A stretch of 51,971 nucleotides of DNA from NCBI RefSeq assembly GCF_001668725.1, contig NZ_LZKL01000034.1, positions 1 through 51,971 on the forward strand, in the 5' to 3' direction. The position numbers and the translations under genes are program-made. Every line of letters starts with the position of its first letter. Positions within the stretch are counted from its first letter, which is position 1. This stretch comes from Mycobacterium sp. E787. GTDB taxonomy: Bacteria; Actinomycetota; Actinomycetes; Mycobacteriales; Mycobacteriaceae. Shown here in pieces: positions 27,822 through 39,079 of the stretch. The notes under the pieces were generated by a model. The model made no database searches. It was not told where the DNA came from and saw only the letters and a program-made list of their open reading frames with translations.

Positions 27822-28595
27822 ATGCCTCGCCCCGTAGCCCTGATCACCGGGCCTACGTCCGGGATCGGCGCCGGTTACGCGCGACGCTACGCGAGCGACG
27901 GCTACGACCTGGTCCTGGTGGCCCGCGACGTCGACCGGCTGACGCGATTGGCGGCGGAGCTCGAGGGCGCGGCCGGGAGCGTCGAGGTTCTGCCCGCCGA
28001 CCTGGCCGACCCCGCCGGCCGGAGCAAGGTCTGCGATCGCCTCGCCGCAGGAGTCCGGGTGTTGGTGAACAACGCCGGCTTCGGCACGTCCGGTGACTTC
28101 TGGGCCACCGACCCCGCGCTGCTGCAGGCCCAACTCGACGTCAACGTCACCGCGGTGATGCACCTCACCCGCGCCGCGCTGCCGGCGATGCTCGACGCCG
28201 GCGCGGGCACCGTCATCAACATCGCCAGCGTTGCCGGGCTGGTGCCGGGGCGCGGGTCGACGTATTCGGCGTCCAAGGCGTGGGTGATCTCGTTCAGCGA
28301 GGGCCTGGCCGTCGGCCTGCAGGGCACGGGCGTCGGCGTGCACGCCGTGTGCCCGGGGTACGTGCACACCGAGTTCCACGCCAGGGCGGGCATCGAGATG
28401 GCCAAGCTGCCGTCGTTCCTGTGGCTCGAGGTCGACGACGTCGTCACCAAGAGCCTGGCCGACATCGCCGCCGGCAAGGTGATCAGCGTTCCGGGCCTGC
28501 AGTACAAGGCGATCGTCACCGCCGGGCGGCTGATCCCGCGGGGCCTGGCGCGGGCCGCGACCCGACGGGTAGGGGGCGGTCGTGGGCGAACCTGA
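27822..28595 (+). CDS. Short-chain dehydrogenase/reductase
   Basis: 257 aa classical SDR. The N-terminal nucleotide motif is TGPTSGIG (residues 9-16), then NNAG in VRVLVNNAGFGTSG. The catalytic Ser lies in INIASVAG and the Tyr/Lys pair in YSASK. The charged residue after beta-2 (VARDVDRL) suggests NADP(H). The C-terminal 40 residues (LAGRLIPRGLARAATRR-like) are basic and partly hydrophobic, as in mycobacterial SDRs that associate with membranes. The substrate is unknown. The gene overlaps pyrE by 14 bp and is probably co-transcribed with it. Confidence 0.88.
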   Translation: MPRPVALITGPTSGIGAGYARRYASDGYDLVLVARDVDRLTRLAAELEGAAGSVEVLPADLADPAGRSKVCDRLAAGVRVLVNNAGFGTSGDFWATDPALLQAQLDVNVTAVMHLTRAALPAMLDAGAGTVINIASVAGLVPGRGSTYSASKAWVISFSEGLAVGLQGTGVGVHAVCPGYVHTEFHARAGIEMAKLPSFLWLEVDDVVTKSLADIAAGKVISVPGLQYKAIVTAGRLIPRGLARAATRRVGGGRGRT

Positions 28596-29124
28596 CCCGC
28601 GCGCCGAGCTCGCCGAGCTGGTGCGACGGCTGTCGGTGGTGCACGGCCGGGTGACATTGTCGTCGGGCAAGGAGGCCGACTACTACGTCGACCTGCGCCG
28701 GGCCACGCTGCACCACCGCGCCTCCGCGCTGATCGGTGAGCTGATGCGCGACCTCACCGCCGACTGGGACTACGCGGCCGTCGGCGGCCTGACCCTGGGC
28801 GCCGACCCCGTCGCGACGGCCATCATGCACGCGCCCGGGCGCCCGATCGACGCGTTCGTCGTGCGTAAGTCCGCCAAAACCCATGGGCTGCAACGCCTTA
28901 TCGAGGGCTCCGACGTCGCCGGCAAGCGGGTTCTGGTGGTGGAGGACACCAGCACCACGGGGAACTCGGCGCTGACGGCGGTGCGCGCGGTTCAGGACGC
29001 GGGCGGCGAGGTGGTCGGGGTGGCCACCGTGGTGGACCGCGCCACCGGCGCGGCCGAAGCCATTGAGGCCGAGGGCTTTTCGTACCGCAGCCTGCTGGGC
29101 CTGGCCGATCTGGGGCTGGCTTAG
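28582..29124 (+). CDS. pyrE: Orotate phosphoribosyltransferase
   Basis: 180 aa, normal length. Converts orotate and PRPP to OMP in pyrimidine synthesis. The PRPP-binding signature is VLVVEDTSTTGNSALTAV, preceded by FVVRKSAKTHG, whose Lys residues bind pyrophosphate. The N-terminus GRVTLSSGKEADYYVDLR carries the orotate-binding segment. The GTG start at 28582 lies inside the SDR gene's 3' end; the preceding GGGGGCGG is a plausible ribosome site. The neighbours match M. tuberculosis pyrE (Rv0382c) beside Rv0381c and Rv0380c. Confidence 0.96.
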   Translation: MGEPDPRAELAELVRRLSVVHGRVTLSSGKEADYYVDLRRATLHHRASALIGELMRDLTADWDYAAVGGLTLGADPVATAIMHAPGRPIDAFVVRKSAKTHGLQRLIEGSDVAGKRVLVVEDTSTTGNSALTAVRAVQDAGGEVVGVATVVDRATGAAEAIEAEGFSYRSLLGLADLGLA

Positions 29125-29136
29125 GCCGCGGGCGGT

Positions 29137-30033
29137 ATGCGCAGTCTCATCGCGTTGCTCGCCATCGCCGCCTGCGTCGTGGGCTGTTCGGGCTCCAACC
29201 ATCCCGTCCGGCCCTACGGCGCGCAGGGTGCCAGGCTCGGCGAATCGCTGGCGCTGCTGGGCTGGAACATGTCGGTGTCGAACCTGCGCTGGGGCGGCGA
29301 TTACGTGCTGATCGATGTGGACGCCTCGCCCGCGGATCCGAAAGCGCCGCACGCCAAACCCGAGGACATTCGCTTCGGCCTCTACGGCGCGCTGGCGCAC
29401 CCGCTGGAGTCGAACGGCCTGGGCAGCTGCGACCAGGCCGTGGCCGGCGTGCACGATATCCAGCACGCGCTTGCTGCGCCTCCCGACCGGCTCGTGGGCA
29501 CGGTTTGCCTTGGGCCGCTCAAGGATCGGAGCCAGGTGCGCGGGGTGTACGGCTACTCGCCGCGCGACCGGATCCCGAACACCTCGTCGGCCTACCCGGT
29601 CGCGTTCCCGGTCGGGCTGCCGCCCACCAATTCCAACGACACCGGCCTGGTGGTCAAGACCGTCAGCCTGACGGCCTGGCGCGCCGACGGCGCCCCGGTG
29701 ACGAAGGCCCAGCTCGGCGACCCGGCCGCGTTCAACGGCAACGGCTACATGTTGCTGGGCCTGCAGGCCGACGCCCTCGCGGAGCGGTATCGCGACGACT
29801 CGGCCAGGCGCGGCGGCCCGATGATGCTGCTCGCGTCGCCCACCCTGCCCGCCCCGGGCCTGAACCCGGCGTGCGCGGCATACGGGTCGTCGGTGCTGAT
29901 CCTGCCCGACGCCTCGCTGGATTCGGTGCACGTCAACGCGTCGCTGTGCACCCAGGGCGAGATCAACCAGGCGCTGCTCTACGCGACGGTGGCGATCGAC
30001 GGCACCCACGCCGGGGTGTGGACGCAGCGATGA
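29137..30033 (+). CDS. Probable lipoprotein, Rv0381c-like
   Basis: 298 aa. The signal peptide MRSLIALLAIAACVVGC has a lipobox V-V-G-C with Cys17 as the acylated residue, and the mature part begins SGSNHPVRPYG. The rest is a globular extracytoplasmic domain without a motif I recognise. Four further cysteines (contexts GSCDQ, TVCLG, PACAA, SLCTQ) may form disulphides. The ATG at 29137 is 12 bp after pyrE. The 3' end overlaps the RNA methyltransferase gene by 4 bp (ATGA), so pyrE, this gene and the methyltransferase look like one operon. Function unknown. Confidence 0.82.
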   Translation: MRSLIALLAIAACVVGCSGSNHPVRPYGAQGARLGESLALLGWNMSVSNLRWGGDYVLIDVDASPADPKAPHAKPEDIRFGLYGALAHPLESNGLGSCDQAVAGVHDIQHALAAPPDRLVGTVCLGPLKDRSQVRGVYGYSPRDRIPNTSSAYPVAFPVGLPPTNSNDTGLVVKTVSLTAWRADGAPVTKAQLGDPAAFNGNGYMLLGLQADALAERYRDDSARRGGPMMLLASPTLPAPGLNPACAAYGSSVLILPDASLDSVHVNASLCTQGEINQALLYATVAIDGTHAGVWTQR

Positions 30034-30671
30034 GCGAACCCGGGCCCACCGAATGGGGAACGACGGCCGGCGTCGGGCCCTGGCCCGGCGATCTGCCCGA
30101 TGATCCGCGCTATGACCCGAACCTGCTGCGCGACGGCGATACTCGCAACGTCGTCGACGCCTACCGGTACTGGACGCGGGAGGCGATCATCGCCGACATC
30201 GACCGGCGGCGCCAGGCCCTGCACGTGGCGATCGAGAACTTCGGCTACGACGCCAACATCGGGTCGGTGGTGCGCACCGCCAACGCCTTCGCGGTGCACA
30301 CCGTGCACATCGTGGGGAGGCGGCGGTGGAATCGCCGCGGCGCCATGGTGACCGACCGCTATCAGCGGCTGTGCCATCACGACAGCGTCGCCGACATGCT
30401 GGACTTCGCCGCGGGCGCGGGCCTGACGGTGGTGGCCGTGGACAACGTGCCGGGCGCGGCCCGGCTGGAGGAGGCGGCGCTGCCGCGGGAGTGCCTGCTG
30501 GTGTTCGGCCAGGAGGGCCCGGGCATCACCGACGACGTGCGGGCCGGCGCGGCGCTGACGGTGTCGATCGCCCAGTTCGGCTCGACGCGCAGCATCAACG
30601 CGGGTGTGGCCGCGGGGATCGCGATGCACGCCTGGATCCGCCAGCACGCGGACCTCTCGCGCGCCTGGTGA
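30030..30671 (+). CDS. SpoU/TrmH-family RNA methyltransferase, Rv0380c-like
   Basis: 213 aa. The three SPOUT motifs are present: motif 1 NIGSVVRTANAF, motif 2 LLVFGQEGPGI and motif 3 SIAQFGSTRSINAGVAAGIA. Together they form the deep-knot S-adenosylmethionine site of 2'-O-ribose methyltransferases acting on tRNA or rRNA. An N-terminal extension of about 55 residues (Asp/Arg-rich) precedes the knot. The target nucleotide is not readable. The ATG at 30030 overlaps the preceding lipoprotein stop. The stop codon at 30669-30671 directly abuts the repeat element 30672-30821. Confidence 0.9.
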   Translation: MSEPGPTEWGTTAGVGPWPGDLPDDPRYDPNLLRDGDTRNVVDAYRYWTREAIIADIDRRRQALHVAIENFGYDANIGSVVRTANAFAVHTVHIVGRRRWNRRGAMVTDRYQRLCHHDSVADMLDFAAGAGLTVVAVDNVPGAARLEEAALPRECLLVFGQEGPGITDDVRAGAALTVSIAQFGSTRSINAGVAAGIAMHAWIRQHADLSRAW

Positions 30672-30821
30672 GTGGGAATGCGTGACCTCGAGTGTGAATC
30701 AGCGGCCTTCAGTGTGAGCCTATGGCTTTCGGTGTGAAGTGAGGGCGGGATTTCGGCGTTTTTCCCGCCCAGGATGCACACGGAAAGCCCAGGATGCACA
30801 CGGAAAGCCCTGAGTTCACAC
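30672..30821. repeat. Modular palindromic repeat, copy 3 (150 bp, fills the intergenic gap)
   Basis: Four 20-bp forward units start at 30672 (degenerate), 30692, 30712 and 30732, then a 10-bp core TTCGGCGTTT (30752-30761) and three 20-bp inverted units ending at 30781, 30801 and 30821. The outer inverted unit reads GTGTGAACTCAGGGCTTTCC on the minus strand. Positions 30771-30790 and 30791-30810 are identical. The centre forms a perfect 8-bp GGGCGGGA/TCCCGCCC stem. The element starts one base after one stop codon and ends one base before the convergent stop. Confidence 0.92.
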
Positions 30822-31781
30822 TCAACTCCACAGCGTCACATGCACTTTGGGCCGAAATCGGGTCACGCCGACGCCCGAGCCGCGGATCATCGCCTGCGTG
30901 CATCGCGGGGTGGTGATGAAGCGGACCAGCTCGGACACGGCGGGCTGGCGGACCGAGGGCGCCAGCGTCGCCGCGCACCACTCGCCGGAGCGGTCCAGGC
31001 CGGGGCCGGACACGTGGGTCAGCCGCCCGGCCGCGAGGTCCTTCGCGACGGCGAAACCGATCGTCAGGCTGACGCCGCCGACCCGCTGCACCTCCTCGAG
31101 CGCGGCGGCGTCGCTCTGGAAGATGCGCTGCTGTGACTCCGGAACTGCCAAGCCGCGCAACATGTTTGCGATCTCTCCGTCGACGCCTCCGGCCGACGGG
31201 CCGAGCATCCACTGCTGCTGGCGCAGCAGTGCCGCCGTCGGAATGCCAACCGCGACTGGGCTGTTGGGCGCCGCGACGGCGATGATCTGGTATTTCAGGA
31301 ACGGCCGCACGAAGATCGTGTCGTCGGGACCGATCGAGCTCGCCGGGCCGATCGCGATGTCGACGGCGCGCGAGCAGATCAGGTCACGGAACCGGCTCGT
31401 CGGATGCACGCTCAGCTCCACCGACAGGTCGTCGGCCCGCGACGAGAACAGCTCGATCAGCCCGGGCGCGGCGTGTTCGGCGAAAGCGGTGGACGCCGCG
31501 ATCCGCAGCAGCCGGCGCCCGTGCGCGGCCTCGGTGACCTCGATCGCGGTTTGTTGCTGCAATCCCAGGATCTCGACCGCGCGGCTGGCCAGGCGCAGCC
31601 CCCCGGGCGTGAACGCCAGCCCCGCACCCGTCCGGGTGAACAGCGGGTCGTCGAGCTCCTTGCGCAGGGCCGCCACCAGCATCGAGATGCCGGCGTCGGA
31701 AACACCGAGCTCCGCGGCGGCGGCCCGCACCGAGCCCAAACGGACCACCGCCGAATAGGCCCGAAGTTGAGCCGGAGTCAC
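30822..31781 (-). CDS. LysR-type regulator of the CO dehydrogenase locus, Rv0377-like
   Basis: 319 aa. The N-terminal winged HTH reads MTPAQLRAYSAVVRLGSVRA and then AAAELGVSDAGISMLVAALR; the LysR effector domain follows from about residue 90. It diverges from the XdhC-coxMSL genes with only 33 bp between start codons. In Mycobacterium sp. JC1 a LysR protein (CutR) is needed for CO dehydrogenase expression, and M. tuberculosis has Rv0377 at the same place; the same role is inferred here. The start is a GTG at 31781. The stop is fused to the outer unit of the 150-bp repeat. Confidence 0.9.
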   Translation of the reverse strand: MTPAQLRAYSAVVRLGSVRAAAAELGVSDAGISMLVAALRKELDDPLFTRTGAGLAFTPGGLRLASRAVEILGLQQQTAIEVTEAAHGRRLLRIAASTAFAEHAAPGLIELFSSRADDLSVELSVHPTSRFRDLICSRAVDIAIGPASSIGPDDTIFVRPFLKYQIIAVAAPNSPVAVGIPTAALLRQQQWMLGPSAGGVDGEIANMLRGLAVPESQQRIFQSDAAALEEVQRVGGVSLTIGFAVAKDLAAGRLTHVSGPGLDRSGEWCAATLAPSVRQPAVSELVRFITTPRCTQAMIRGSGVGVTRFRPKVHVTLWS

Positions 31782-31802
31782 GTCACGAGCCTACTTCTGG
31801 CT

Positions 31803-31808
31803 TACTTT
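31803..31808 (+). promoter_or_regulatory. -10 element for a leaderless XdhC-family transcript
   Basis: TACTTT fits TANNNT and ends 6 nt before the GTG at 31815, the spacing seen for leaderless mycobacterial mRNAs. The purine run GAAGGG touching the start codon is too close to act as a normal ribosome site. Confidence 0.45.
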
Positions 31809-31814
31809 GAAGGG

Positions 31815-32960
31815 GTGCGCGACGTGCTTGCCGAGCTGACGGCGATCTGGCGTGCCGGCGGCACCGCCGGGCTCGGGACGGTGGTGCGGACCTTCCGGTC
31901 CGCGCCGCGGCCGCCGGGGGCCTCGATGGTGGTGGCGCCCGACGGGTCGGTGGCCGGCTCGGTGTCGGGCGGCTGCGTGGAGGGCGCGGTGTACGACGCC
32001 GCGACCGAGGTGGCCAAAACGGGCACGCCGCGGCTGGAGCGCTACGGGGTCAGCGACGGCGACGCGTTCGCCGTCGGGCTGACGTGCGGCGGGATCATCG
32101 ACGTCTTCGTCGAGCCGATGTCGCGCACCACGTTCCCCGAGCTCGCCGCGGTCGCCGACGACATCGGGGAGAACCGTCCCGTCGCGGTCGCGACCGTCAT
32201 CGCCCACCCGGACGCGCGGTGGCTGGGGCGGCGGGTCGTGGTCCGGCCGGACGCGCTGGACGGTTCGCTGGGCTCGGCGCGCGCCGACGCCGCGGTCGCC
32301 GACGACGCGCGCGGCCTGCTTGCGGTCGGCCGCAGCGACGTCCTCAAGTACGGGCCCGACGGACAGCGGCTGGGCGACGGCATGGAGGTCTTCGTGTCCA
32401 GCTACGCGCCGCGCCCGCGGATGCTGGTCTTCGGCGCCATCGACTTCGCCGCCGCGCTGGCGCAGCAGGGGTCGTTTCTCGGCTACCGGGTCACGGTCTG
32501 CGACGCCCGCGAGGTGTTCGCCACGCCGGTGCGCTTCCCGACGGCAGACCACGTCGTCGTCGACTGGCCGCACCGCTACCTCGCCGCCCAGGCGCAGGCG
32601 GGCGCCGTCGACGAGAACACCGTGATCTGCGTGCTCACCCACGACCCCAAGTTCGACGTGCCGGTGCTGGAGGTGGCGCTGCGGCTGGACGTCGGCTACG
32701 TGGGCGCGATGGGATCGCGGCGCACGCACGACGACCGGATGGACCGGCTGCGGGCCGCCGGGCTGACCGATGCCGAGCTGGGCCGGCTGTCCAGCCCCAT
32801 CGGGCTGGACCTCGGCGCCCGCACGCCCGAGGAGACCGCGGTGTCGATCGCGGCCGACATCATCGCCAAGCGCTGGGGCGGCGGGGGTCGTCCGTTGACC
32901 GAGACCGCCGGGCGCATCCATCACGACGCGCAGGTCGAAGCCAGTTCAGTGATTACTTAA
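31815..32960 (+). CDS. XdhC/CoxI family molybdenum hydroxylase maturation factor
   Basis: 381 aa from GTG 31815 (VRDVLAELTAIWRAGGTAGL). The N-terminal XdhC_CoxI domain shows TFRSAPRPPGASMVVAPDG, GSVSGGCVEGAVYD and LTCGGIIDVFVEP, with conserved Cys in GGC and CGG. The C-terminal Rossmann-like XdhC_C domain has MLVFGAIDFAAALA and VGAMGSRRTHDDR. Such proteins bind the molybdenum cofactor and help insert or sulfurate it in the apo-hydroxylase. It corresponds to Rv0376c and is the first gene on the plus side of the CO dehydrogenase locus. A 42-bp gap with an inverted repeat separates it from coxM. Confidence 0.9.
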   Translation: MRDVLAELTAIWRAGGTAGLGTVVRTFRSAPRPPGASMVVAPDGSVAGSVSGGCVEGAVYDAATEVAKTGTPRLERYGVSDGDAFAVGLTCGGIIDVFVEPMSRTTFPELAAVADDIGENRPVAVATVIAHPDARWLGRRVVVRPDALDGSLGSARADAAVADDARGLLAVGRSDVLKYGPDGQRLGDGMEVFVSSYAPRPRMLVFGAIDFAAALAQQGSFLGYRVTVCDAREVFATPVRFPTADHVVVDWPHRYLAAQAQAGAVDENTVICVLTHDPKFDVPVLEVALRLDVGYVGAMGSRRTHDDRMDRLRAAGLTDAELGRLSSPIGLDLGARTPEETAVSIAADIIAKRWGGGGRPLTETAGRIHHDAQVEASSVIT

Positions 32961-32977
32961 CTCGCTATTGACGGCCA

Positions 32978-32994
32978 TGTCAGCGCGGCTGACA
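32978..32994. promoter_or_regulatory. Inverted repeat upstream of coxM (candidate operator)
   Basis: TGTCAGC-GCG-GCTGACA is a perfect 7-bp dyad with a 3-bp spacer, placed 8 bp before the coxM ATG. A TTGACG at 32968-32973 precedes it. It may be a regulator site or an mRNA hairpin close to the start codon. Confidence 0.45.
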
Positions 32995-33002
32995 CTGCTG
33001 CA

Positions 33003-33884
33003 ATGCAAGTACCGGGACCCTTCGAATACGAACGTGCAACCAGCGTCGACCACGCGGTCGGGTTGCTGGATCGGCTGGGGGAGGGGGCGCGGGTGATCGC
33101 GGGCGGGCACAGCCTGCTGCCGATGATGAAGCTGCGCATCGCCAACCCCGAGTACCTGGTCGACATCAACGACCTGGCCCCCGAACTCGGCTACGTGATC
33201 ACCGACCCGACGCTGGTGCGCATCGGCGCCATGACCCGCCATCGCGAGATCCTCGAATCCGACACCCTGGCCGCCGTGTGCCCGATCTTCCGCGACGCCG
33301 AACGGGTGATCGCCGACCCGGTGGTCCGCAACCGGGGCACCCTGGGCGGCTCGCTGTGCCAGGCGGATCCGGCCGAGGACCTGGTGACGGTGTGCGCCGT
33401 GCTGGACGCGGTGTGCCTGGCCCGCGGGCCCGCGGGCGAACGAGAAATACCGATCGACGATTTCGTCGCCGGGCCGTACGAGACCGCACTGGCGCACAAC
33501 GAGATCCTGGTCGAGGCCCGAATCCCCGTGCGGCTCAACAGCTCCAGCGCCTACGCCAAGGTGGAGCGGCGCGTCGGGGACTGGGCGGTGACGGCGGCCG
33601 GGGCGGCCGTCACGCTGGACGGCGCCGAGATCGTGGCCGCGCGTGTGGGACTGACGGCGGTCAATCCCGACCCGGCCGCGCTGGCCGAGCTGTCGGCGGC
33701 CCTCGTCGGCCGGCCGGCCACCGACGAGACCTTCGCCGAGGCGGGCCGGCGCGCGGCGGAGGCCTGCGACCCGGCGACCGACGTGCGCGGCACCGCGGAG
33801 TACAAGCGGCACCTCGCCTCCGAACTGACCATCCGCACGCTGCGCAGGGCGGCCGAACGGGTGCGCGAACAAAGGGGAAACTAG
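33003..33884 (+). CDS. coxM: CO dehydrogenase FAD-binding medium subunit
   Basis: 293 aa. FAD-binding motifs are AGGHSLLPMMKLRIANP (about residue 35) and TLGGSLCQADPAEDL (about residue 113), then the C-terminal CO_deh_flav domain (YAKVERRVGDWAVTAAGAAV). It carries electrons from the [2Fe-2S] subunit to the respiratory chain. The gene order medium-small-large is that of characterised form I CO dehydrogenases. It corresponds to Rv0375c. AAAGGGGAAA at its 3' end is the ribosome site of coxS. Confidence 0.95.
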   Translation: MQVPGPFEYERATSVDHAVGLLDRLGEGARVIAGGHSLLPMMKLRIANPEYLVDINDLAPELGYVITDPTLVRIGAMTRHREILESDTLAAVCPIFRDAERVIADPVVRNRGTLGGSLCQADPAEDLVTVCAVLDAVCLARGPAGEREIPIDDFVAGPYETALAHNEILVEARIPVRLNSSSAYAKVERRVGDWAVTAAGAAVTLDGAEIVAARVGLTAVNPDPAALAELSAALVGRPATDETFAEAGRRAAEACDPATDVRGTAEYKRHLASELTIRTLRRAAERVREQRGN

Positions 33885-33886
33885 CC

Positions 33887-36755
<2,869 letters not shown>

Positions 36756-36759
<4 letters not shown>

Positions 36760-37625
36760 TCACGATCAGCGAACGGGCTCGGCAACTGATCGCGGCGCGG
36801 ACACCGTTCGTGCACGCGACCGTGGTGCGCGCCCAGCCGCCCACCTCGTCCTACCCGGGTGATGAGGCAATCCTGTTGGCGGACGGCACAATCGAGGGCT
36901 TCGTCGGCGGCCAGTGCGCCCAGAACTCCGTCCGCAAGGCGGCACTCGGCGCGTTGCAGACGAACGAAAGCGTCCTGCTGCGGGTGCTTCCCGACGGCGA
37001 CGTGCACTTCCCCGAGGCGCCCGGCGCCTGCGTCGTCGTCAACCCCTGCCTGTCCGGCGGGTCGCTGGAGATCTTCCTGACACCGCAGCTGCCCGCGCCG
37101 CTGATTGAGATCTACGGGGCCACCCCGATCGCCGACGCGCTGGCCCAGCTGTGCGGGGTGCTGGGCTATGACGTGCGCCGCGACGGTGATCTGGCCGATG
37201 CCAGCGCCGTCGTCATCGCCAGCCATGGCGGGCCGGAGGGCGAGATCATCCGCGCGGCACTGGATCACGGCGTCGGGTACATCGGACTGGTGGCCAGCAA
37301 GGTGCGCGGCGCCGCGATCCTGAACGCGCTCGGCCTCTCCGACGACGAGCGGGCGCGCGTGCACACGCCGGTCGGCCTGCCGATCGGCGCCAAAACCCCC
37401 GCGGAGATCGCGGTCTCGATCGCGGCCGAGCTGATCGCCGGCATCCGCGGCGGCGACCTGTGCCGCTCCCTCGCGACGCGGGCCGCCCCGTCCGAGGCCG
37501 TGGATCCGGTGTGCGGCATGACCGTGACGGTCGGCCCGGCCACCGAGCATTTGCGGCTGGCCGGCGAGGACCACTGGTTCTGCGGCCCCGGCTGTCGCGC
37601 CGCGTTCGCCGCCGGGAAAGCATGA
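36756..37625 (+). CDS. XdhC-family protein fused to a C-terminal YHS metal-binding domain
   Basis: 289 aa from a TTG at 36756 that overlaps the coxL stop (TTGA); no better start was found. Residues about 1-240 form an XdhC-type protein: an N-terminal part with EGFVGGQCAQNSVRKAAL, then a Rossmann part with VIASHGGPEGEIIRAAL and GYIGLVASKVRGAAIL. The last 45 residues form a YHS domain (DPVCGMTV, then WFCGPGC), with three Cys able to bind copper or another soft metal. CO dehydrogenase needs a Mo-S-Cu centre, so this fusion could deliver or check the metal; that is inference. It corresponds by position to Rv0372c. Confidence 0.85.
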
Positions 37626-38200
37626 CCGTCACCGGTGTCGTGCTGGCGGCCGGCGTTTCGCGCAGGCTCGGCACGCCCAAACAGCTACTGCCGTACCGCG
37701 ATACGACGCTGCTCGGGGCGACCCTCGCGGTCGCCCGCGGCGCAGGGTTCGACCAGCTCATCGTCACCCTCGGCGGCGCCGCCCGGGCGGTGCGAGAAGC
37801 CGTGCCGCTGGGCGGAATCGATGTGGTGACCGTCGCCGATGCCGGTACCGGATGCGCGGCCTCGCTGCGCGCCGCGCTGGACCGGGTGGACGCGCGGGCC
37901 GAAGGGATCGTGCTGATGCTGGGCGACCAGCCCGGCGTGCGACCCGCCACGCTGCAGCGCATGGCCGCCGAAGGGGCCGGGGCCGACATCGCCGTGTGCC
38001 GCTACGACGACGGCATCGGCCACCCGTTCTGGTTGGGCCGCAACCTGTTCGACGACCTGCGCGACCTGCACGGCGACAAGGCGGTCTGGAAGCTGGTGGA
38101 ATCGGGTCGCCACGAGGTGCGCGAGCTCGCCGTCGACGGCCGGATCCCGCTCGACGTCGACACCTGGGACGACTACCGCCGGCTGGTGGGCTCGTCATGA
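37622..38200 (+). CDS. MobA/MocA-like molybdenum cofactor nucleotidyltransferase
   Basis: 192 aa. The nucleotidyltransferase signature VVLAAGVSRRLGTPKQLLPY opens the protein. GIVLMLGDQPGVRP supplies the metal-binding Asp, and the C-terminal LDVDTWDDYRRL is the conserved NTP-transferase tail. This pattern is closest to MocA, which makes the cytosine dinucleotide form of the cofactor that CO dehydrogenase uses. The ATG at 37622 overlaps the XdhC-YHS stop (ATGA), and the 3' end overlaps coxD. It corresponds by position to Rv0371c. Confidence 0.9.
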   Translation: MTVTGVVLAAGVSRRLGTPKQLLPYRDTTLLGATLAVARGAGFDQLIVTLGGAARAVREAVPLGGIDVVTVADAGTGCAASLRAALDRVDARAEGIVLMLGDQPGVRPATLQRMAAEGAGADIAVCRYDDGIGHPFWLGRNLFDDLRDLHGDKAVWKLVESGRHEVRELAVDGRIPLDVDTWDDYRRLVGSS

Positions 38201-39066
38201 CGTTTACCGACGTCGCCGAAGTCATCAAGCGGTTCGACGCGCACGACTACCTGCTCGACACCGGCACCGCGTCGGCGATCTTCCTGGCGGTCACGCTCGG
38301 GCGCCCCCTGTTGCTGGAGGGCGAGCCCGGCGTCGGCAAGACCACCGCGGCGAAAACCCTTGCGGCCGTGCTGGACACCGAGCTGGTCCGGCTGCAGTGC
38401 TACGAGGGATTGACCGCCAGCGAGGCGCTGTACGACTGGAACTACCAGCGCCAGTTGCTGTCCATCCGGCTGGCCGAGGCGCGCGGCGCCAACATCGAAG
38501 AGGCGGACCTCTACACCGAGAAATATCTGGTCGATCGGCCCATCCTGAAGTGTGTGCGCCATCGCGGCCCAACCCCGCCGGTGCTGCTGATCGACGAAAT
38601 CGACCGCGCCGACGACGAATTCGAGGCGTTACTGCTGGAATTCCTCGGGGAGGCCGCGGTCACCGTGCCCGAGCTGGGTACCTTCGTCGCCGAGCGCCCG
38701 CCGATCGCGGTGCTGACCTCCAACCGCAGCCGCGACCTGCACGACGCGCTGCGCCGCCGCTGCCTGTATCACTGGATCGACTACCCCGAGCCGGCCCGGG
38801 CCGCCGCGATCGTCCGCCGGACGGTGCCCGGCGCGACCGCACCGCTGATCGAGCACGCGACGCAGTTCATCGGCCACGTCCGCGGTCTCGACCTGGACAA
38901 GCCGCCCGGGGTGGCCGAGACGATCGACTGGGTGGCCGCGCTGGTGTCGCTGGGTGTCGCGGACCTGGTTGACGAGGCGGCGGTCGTGAGCCTGGGGGCG
39001 CTGGCCAAGACACCCGACGACCGTAGTCTGATTCGCGACACGTTCACCGAATACAGCCGCACCTGA
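38197..39066 (+). CDS. coxD: CoxD-type MoxR AAA+ ATPase
   Basis: 289 aa. Walker A GEPGVGKT (residues 42-49), Walker B VLLIDEIDRA, sensor 1 VLTSNRSRDL and the arginine-rich RRRC are all visible. MoxR ATPases act with VWA-domain partners to mature metal enzymes; in Oligotropha CoxD and CoxE are needed to complete the Mo-S-Cu centre. The partner CoxE is two genes downstream. The ATG at 38197 overlaps the MobA-like stop by 4 bp. Confidence 0.92.
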   Translation: MTFTDVAEVIKRFDAHDYLLDTGTASAIFLAVTLGRPLLLEGEPGVGKTTAAKTLAAVLDTELVRLQCYEGLTASEALYDWNYQRQLLSIRLAEARGANIEEADLYTEKYLVDRPILKCVRHRGPTPPVLLIDEIDRADDEFEALLLEFLGEAAVTVPELGTFVAERPPIAVLTSNRSRDLHDALRRRCLYHWIDYPEPARAAAIVRRTVPGATAPLIEHATQFIGHVRGLDLDKPPGVAETIDWVAALVSLGVADLVDEAAVVSLGALAKTPDDRSLIRDTFTEYSRT

Positions 39067-39079
39067 GAGGACCGACCGG

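Noticed and set aside
30771..30810. Target-site duplication from an insertion
   Set aside because: The identical 20-mers are two inverted-arm units of the repeat in phase with the rest of the array, so unit duplication explains them better.
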